A stretch of 11,082 bases of DNA from JABHVE01 sp047517625 (GTDB lineage: Bacteria > Pseudomonadota > Alphaproteobacteria > UBA2966 > CAIVPW01): contig JAKZSO010000219.1 of NCBI GenBank assembly GCA_047517625.1, positions 1 to 11,082 of the forward strand, given 5' to 3'. This document shows, piece by piece, positions 7,840 through 11,082 of the stretch (position 1 is the first letter of the stretch; every line of letters begins with the position of its first letter). The notes beneath the pieces are model-generated. The model was not told where the DNA came from, did no database searches, and was given only the letters and a program-made list of their open reading frames with translations. The position numbers and the translations under genes were made by a program.

Positions 7840-8357
7840 AGACGCTTTATCTGCTCAGGCATTGTAAAGCGGGCTCAACACCGGCCAATGCCGGTGACCA
7901 TGAACGGACGCTGTTGGAGTCCGGAATCGCGGACGCCGAGGCCATGGGCCAATACTTGAACGCCTCCGGCGCCAAACCCACGCAAGCCCTGTGCTCCACA
8001 GCCGTGCGGGTCGAGGAGACTTTTGCCGCGTTGGCCAAGGCGTTTTCCGGCCCCATCACCGCCAAGCCCGAGCGCGCCCTGTACTCTACCACTGCCGGCG
8101 GCATCTTGGCGCGGATCAAGGAAACCGACAGCGACGTCGGCGAGCTGCTGATGATTGGTCACGTACCGGCGATCCAGGAGCTCGCCCTTGCGGTGTGCGG
8201 CGGCGGCAGCCCGGAATTACTCGCCGGCTTGGCTGCCAGATTTTCATCCGGGGCGCTGGCGACTTTGACCTTCGATATTGCCGACTGGACGGGGGTGGGA
8301 TTACGGGCGGGAACGCTGACGGCTTTCGTTTCGCCGGAGCAATTACCGAAAAGTTAG
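7836..8357 (+). CDS. SixA-like histidine phosphatase family protein
   Basis: A small member of the histidine phosphatase (phosphoglycerate mutase-like) superfamily of the SixA type, which removes phosphate from phosphohistidine or other small substrates through a phospho-His intermediate. In 173 residues: N-terminal LYLLRHCKA with catalytic His9, Arg58 in the STAVR motif, and MIGHVP with the second catalytic His109. Family members usually read RHG or RHAKS; here Cys10 follows the His. GTG start at 7836 overlaps the rnd stop by 4 bases, with no strong ribosome-binding site, so translation probably depends on rnd. In E. coli SixA acts on phosphohistidine of ArcB or PTS-Ntr components; the substrate here cannot be told. 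No CHAD domain or partner kinase is visible nearby. Confidence 0.85.
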   Translation: MKTLYLLRHCKAGSTPANAGDHERTLLESGIADAEAMGQYLNASGAKPTQALCSTAVRVEETFAALAKAFSGPITAKPERALYSTTAGGILARIKETDSDVGELLMIGHVPAIQELALAVCGGGSPELLAGLAARFSSGALATLTFDIADWTGVGLRAGTLTAFVSPEQLPKS

Positions 8358-8414
8358 CGCTCTCTAAACGACGACAGTGCCACGCGCCCCAATGCTGCGG
8401 AGCAGCGATTCGAA
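8358..8414. other. Short gap between convergent phosphatase and osmC-like genes
   Basis: Fifty-seven bases separate the two convergent stop codons. They hold one weak 5-bp hairpin, GCTGC-GGA-GCAGC (8394-8406), without a T-tract on either side. Running into the osmC-like stop is a perfect 10-base palindrome, GATTCGAATC (8407-8416), which contains two abutting GANTC motifs, the CcrM methylation sequence in alphaproteobacteria. No gene fits here and no convincing intrinsic terminator is present. Confidence 0.5.
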
Positions 8415-8843
8415 TCAGGAAGGCGCGATCTGCTCTCTAATCTCAAAATCGTGGGTGATTTCGGCGGTCTTGGCCAGCATTGCCGAGGCGGAACAATATT
8501 TGTCGGCGGAAAGCGCGATTGCTCGTTCGACCTTTTCCGAATTAAGGCCCCGCCCCGTCACCACAAAGTGAATGTGGATCTTTGTGAAAACCTGGGGGTG
8601 TTCCTCGGCCCGCTCGGCGTCCAATTCGGCAACGACATCGTCGACCGGCTCGCGGCCTTTTTCCAGGATATTGACCACATCCCAGGCGGTGCATCCACCA
8701 GTGCCCATCAACACAAACTCCATGGCGCTGGCGGCTAAGCGGCTGCCATCGATGCCTGTGGACGTTCCCAGCAGATGCCCGTGGCCGCTGCCGGATTCCG
8801 CCAAAAAGGTGCGGTCTTCAATCCATTTGATGCGCGCTTTCAC
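8415..8843 (-). CDS. OsmC family protein
   Basis: OsmC/Ohr-family proteins are small dimeric thiol enzymes, often reducing organic hydroperoxides through two conserved cysteines. In 142 residues the two Cys are Cys51 in GTGGCTAWDVV and Cys117 in DKYCSASAML, both in the family's positions; the sequence resembles the YhfA-like branch more than Ohr proper, and that branch is functionally less clear. GTG start at 8843 is well supported by AGGGGAG about 8 bases upstream on the minus strand. The gene lies 21 bases downstream of hdaA and may be read from the same transcript, though it has its own good ribosome-binding site. No redox regulator is nearby. Convergent with the SixA-like gene. Specific substrate is unknown. 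Confidence 0.9.
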   Translation of the reverse strand: MKARIKWIEDRTFLAESGSGHGHLLGTSTGIDGSRLAASAMEFVLMGTGGCTAWDVVNILEKGREPVDDVVAELDAERAEEHPQVFTKIHIHFVVTGRGLNSEKVERAIALSADKYCSASAMLAKTAEITHDFEIREQIAPS

Positions 8844-8864
8844 GTCTGTGCTCCCCTACTTGGT

Positions 8865-9566
8865 TTAGCCTGAAAGTTTATCAGAATTCGATGCCAAAAC
8901 CTGGCGGGCCAGCGGCACGGTAATTGCCCGGCCCTGGGCCATCGCTTCGGCGTCCAACGCCTCCACCGCGCGGCGGCAGGCCTCGAACGATCGTTCCAAC
9001 CGCGCCGCCAAAAACCCGATTACATCCGCGCCCACGTCCAACTGGCGGTCGGCGAAATGCTTGACCATCACCGCCGCCAACAGCGCGTCGTCGGGGGGGC
9101 CAATTTCGACCACCGGAATGGCCCGCAGCCGCGACCTCAGATCGGCGAGCGGGGTGGTCCACTTTGCCGGTGGTGTCGGTGCGGTTATCAGCAGACTCCC
9201 GCCGCCTTCAACCTGCAAATTGTACCAGTGCAGCAGCGCCGCCTGGTCAAACCCAGGGACCGTCGAGGAAAGCCCCCAAACGCCGTCATCCAGCACCCGT
9301 CCGCCTGGGCCCGCGATGTCTTCCGGGCGGCTGGCCGCCAGCAAATCAGGGCTTAGAACCCGAGCCTGTGCCCGGGATTGCCAAACCGCCGCCAGGTGGG
9401 ATTTACCGCACCCCGGCCCGCCGTGAACCACCAGGGTTTGCCAATCGGGCCAGCGGTCGATCCAGGCCGTCGCATCGCGGTTGCATTCCGCCACCAAAAA
9501 GTCCTCCCGCCCCAAGGCTTGGCGATGGCCCAAATCCAACGGCAGTTGGACCGGCGGCGCGCTCAC
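8865..9566 (-). CDS. hdaA: DnaA-related regulatory inactivator (HdaA)
   Basis: Hda proteins bind the DNA polymerase sliding clamp and stimulate ATP hydrolysis by DnaA, switching off the initiator after origin firing. In 233 residues: N-terminal QLPLDL (7-12) is a clamp-binding motif; Walker A GGPGCGKS is at 49-56; Walker B ends in Asp93-Asp94 (RVLDD); LLHWYN follows in the place where DnaA/Hda proteins have their conserved L-H-Y-N box; LRSRLRA carries the likely arginine finger; and LERSFEACRRAVEALD near the C-terminus carries the sensor II Arg. No DnaA domain IV (DNA binding) is present, which separates it from DnaA itself. GTG start at 9566 overlaps the stop of the membrane-protein gene upstream (GTGA). 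The same order, AI-2E family gene then hda, is familiar in alphaproteobacteria. Confidence 0.93.
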   Translation of the reverse strand: MSAPPVQLPLDLGHRQALGREDFLVAECNRDATAWIDRWPDWQTLVVHGGPGCGKSHLAAVWQSRAQARVLSPDLLAASRPEDIAGPGGRVLDDGVWGLSSTVPGFDQAALLHWYNLQVEGGGSLLITAPTPPAKWTTPLADLRSRLRAIPVVEIGPPDDALLAAVMVKHFADRQLDVGADVIGFLAARLERSFEACRRAVEALDAEAMAQGRAITVPLARQVLASNSDKLSG

Positions 9567-10741
9567 TCTCGGTCGAGCTCTCGGGGCTCCGGCGGTTTTG
9601 GCGGATTTGCTGGCACCGGCGGAATTGGCGGCTCTGGCGGCTCAAGAGCCTGGGGCGAAATCTCGGCGCTATGGGCACTCTGAGCGTCCTGATAGAGCGC
9701 GCTTTCGTGATACTGCTCCACCGAGAAACGCACCAGCACCCCCACCGCCGCCGCCACCGGCACCGCCAACAGCACGCCGACGAAACCGAACAGCGCGCCC
9801 CCGGCCAGCACCCCGAAGATCACCCATACCGGGTGCAAACCAACGCTGCCCCCCAGCAGCCGGGGCTGCAAGACCGCGGACTCCAGAACCTGACCCACCG
9901 CAAACACCGCCGCCAGGAGTAGTAAGTGCCCAGGGTCGACGCCCCATTGCAGCAGCCCCACCACCATGGCGGTGGCGAAACCCACCACCATGCCAACGAA
10001 CGGCACGAACGACAGAATGCCGGTGCCCAAGCCGATCACCAGGCCGAATTCCAGGCCCACCGCCGTCAGGCCGACGGCATAGATAACCCCCAAGGAAATG
10101 GACACCAAGGTTTGGCCACGAACAAATCCGGCCAACACTTTGTCAATTCGGCTCAACTGTTCGCGGATGACCGGAGCTTGACGCCGGGGCAGCAGGCCAT
10201 CGATGCGGGCGACAATATCGTCCCAATCCCGCAACAAATAAAACGCCACAACCGGGGTGATCAGCGCCAGGGTAACCAGATTGAAAAAAGCCAAGCCGCC
10301 GGTCCACAGGCGGGCGGCGGCTCCCGCCAACCACCCCGCGTATTTTTCCGACAAGCCGGTGGCGGCCTCCACTACCTGGTCGGGGCTTTCAACGAACGGC
10401 AAGCGTTCCGCCACCACGGCAATCAGCGGCACCAGCCAATCTCGGGCGTCGGCCACATAGTCCGGCAGCCGCACGACAAACCCAACCACCTGATTTTGCA
10501 GCACTGGGTACAAGATCAGGACCAGCCCGGCCACCAGGGCAAAAAACGCCGCGGTGAGCACCGCCGTCGCCCAGGTTCGGGACAGGCCCCATGTCTCTAA
10601 TTTGTCGGCGGCGGGGTCGAGCAAGTACGCCACGGCCATGCCCGCCACGAACGGCAGCAAAATCCCCCGCAGCCAATAGACCAGCACCCCCACCAGCACG
10701 AGGGAGGCGAGCCAGAACAACGCTTGGCGGCGGCCACTCAT
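9563..10741 (-). CDS. AI-2E/PerM family membrane protein
   Basis: A polytopic inner-membrane protein of the AI-2E transporter superfamily, whose members export signalling molecules or exchange ions; the true substrate is usually unknown. In 392 residues, hydrophobic segments lie near 8-42, 58-80, 145-172, 208-262, 272-290 and 303-340. Family hallmarks are SFVPFVG (244-250) and ESAVLQPRLLGGSVGLHPV (287-305). Start chosen at ATG 10741 (MSGRRQALFW), with GGAAAG 8 bases upstream; the same frame stays open about 94 codons further, but only as antisense-frame sequence inside the upstream gene. Its ATG overlaps that gene's stop (ATGA), and its own stop overlaps the hdaA start. The C-terminal ~27 residues (366-392) form an unusual proline-rich tail (EPPEPPIPPVPANPPKPPEP) beyond the family's normal end. 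Confidence 0.93.
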   Translation of the reverse strand: MSGRRQALFWLASLVLVGVLVYWLRGILLPFVAGMAVAYLLDPAADKLETWGLSRTWATAVLTAAFFALVAGLVLILYPVLQNQVVGFVVRLPDYVADARDWLVPLIAVVAERLPFVESPDQVVEAATGLSEKYAGWLAGAAARLWTGGLAFFNLVTLALITPVVAFYLLRDWDDIVARIDGLLPRRQAPVIREQLSRIDKVLAGFVRGQTLVSISLGVIYAVGLTAVGLEFGLVIGLGTGILSFVPFVGMVVGFATAMVVGLLQWGVDPGHLLLLAAVFAVGQVLESAVLQPRLLGGSVGLHPVWVIFGVLAGGALFGFVGVLLAVPVAAAVGVLVRFSVEQYHESALYQDAQSAHSAEISPQALEPPEPPIPPVPANPPKPPEPRELDRE

Positions 10742-11082
10742 GGTTGCGTCTTTCCGCCCAGGCGAATCACCCAGAAACCATCTTCGGCGAGAAGCTGGAT
10801 ATCGCGTTGGGCCAGGGCCAAAGCCAAGCGTTCCGGCGCGCCAAAAAATCCAACTTCGATATGGGCGGCGGAACGGGAAATATCGCTGAGTACAATCTTG
10901 GTCACCTCTGGTGCTTGCTCTAGGCGCGCCCGAATCGCAAGCCAATCCGCCAAATCGGCGATGGGGATCGTGGCCGCCAGGCGCGCCTCGGCCCCTGTTT
11001 CCAACAGGGTATCGGCCTTCCACTGCTCTTCCAAGCGGACCACGATGTCGGCCACCGACCGCGCCAGCAAGTCGGCCAGAGG
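10738..11082 (-). CDS. Probable DUF2066 domain protein, C-terminal part only
   Basis: The frame is open to the right window edge (P-L-A-D-L-L-A-R...), so only the last ~114 residues are seen; the TTG at 11070 is an internal Leu codon rather than a likely start. The sequence (VRLEEQWKADTLL, then IADLADWLAIRARLEQAPEV, then ALALAQRDIQLL and a terminal WVIRLGG) resembles the C-terminal half of DUF2066 proteins, which in this lineage stand just before the AI-2E family gene and hda. These are of unknown function, often with a signal peptide, which would lie outside the window. It ends in an ATGA overlap with the membrane-protein gene. Assignment rests on recollection of the family and on context, so it is tentative. 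Confidence 0.65.
   Translation of the reverse strand, partial: PLADLLARSVADIVVRLEEQWKADTLLETGAEARLAATIPIADLADWLAIRARLEQAPEVTKIVLSDISRSAAHIEVGFFGAPERLALALAQRDIQLLAEDGFWVIRLGGKTQP

Noticed and set aside
7879..7896. Perfect 6-bp inverted repeat CACCGG / CCGGTG near the start of the SixA-like gene
   Set aside because: It lies inside coding sequence, is short and GC-rich, and has no T-tract or other sign of function; probably chance.
8401..8425. TTCGAATC stretch resembling a tRNA T-loop
   Set aside because: Flanking bases do not form a T-stem, and no acceptor, D or anticodon arm can be drawn upstream.
10742..11023. Possible 94-residue N-terminal extension of the AI-2E family protein
   Set aside because: The extension overlaps the DUF2066-like gene in another frame, is rich in Arg/Gly/Pro without family features, and a well-placed ribosome-binding site precedes the ATG at 10741.

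Overview
The window is GC-rich chromosomal sequence of bacterial housekeeping type. The protein families and gene order (B12-dependent class II ribonucleotide reductase, a non-discriminating-looking AspRS next to rnd, and a DUF2066-like / AI-2E family / HdaA cluster) point to an alphaproteobacterium, most likely near the Rhodospirillales. This assignment is inference from sequence appearance and remembered gene order; no search was run.

Layout. (1) 1-2534, plus strand: the C-terminal two thirds of nrdJ, cut by the left window edge. (2) 2531-2988, plus: a decayed dienelactone-hydrolase gene that has lost its N-terminal half and carries a frameshift. (3) 2997-4752, plus: an ABC-2 type exporter made of an ATPase and a six-helix permease with overlapping reading frames. 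(4) 6545-4749, minus: aspS, converging on the permease so that both stop codons share one CTAG. (5) A 130-bp divergent intergenic region carrying a candidate aspS promoter and an inverted repeat that places the rnd start codon in a loop. (6) 6676-8357, plus: rnd and a SixA-like histidine phosphatase, joined by a GTGA overlap. (7) 11082-8415, minus: the C-terminal part of a DUF2066-like protein (cut by the right edge), an AI-2E/PerM family membrane protein, the DnaA-related regulator HdaA and an OsmC-family protein. The first three are joined by 4-nt start/stop overlaps and form one tightly coupled transcription unit.

How the genes work together: nrdJ (dNTP supply) and hdaA (inactivation of initiator DnaA at the clamp) both serve DNA replication. 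aspS and rnd serve translation and RNA maturation and share a divergent control region. The ABC exporter stands alone functionally and its substrate is unknown. Almost every base is coding. There is no mobile element, CRISPR array, rRNA or tRNA gene, and I see no convincing undescribed system. The observations most worth checking are the rnd leader hairpin, the decaying hydrolase gene, a short out-of-frame-looking stretch in the ABC permease, and the apparent absence of ppk/ppx between hdaA and rnd.
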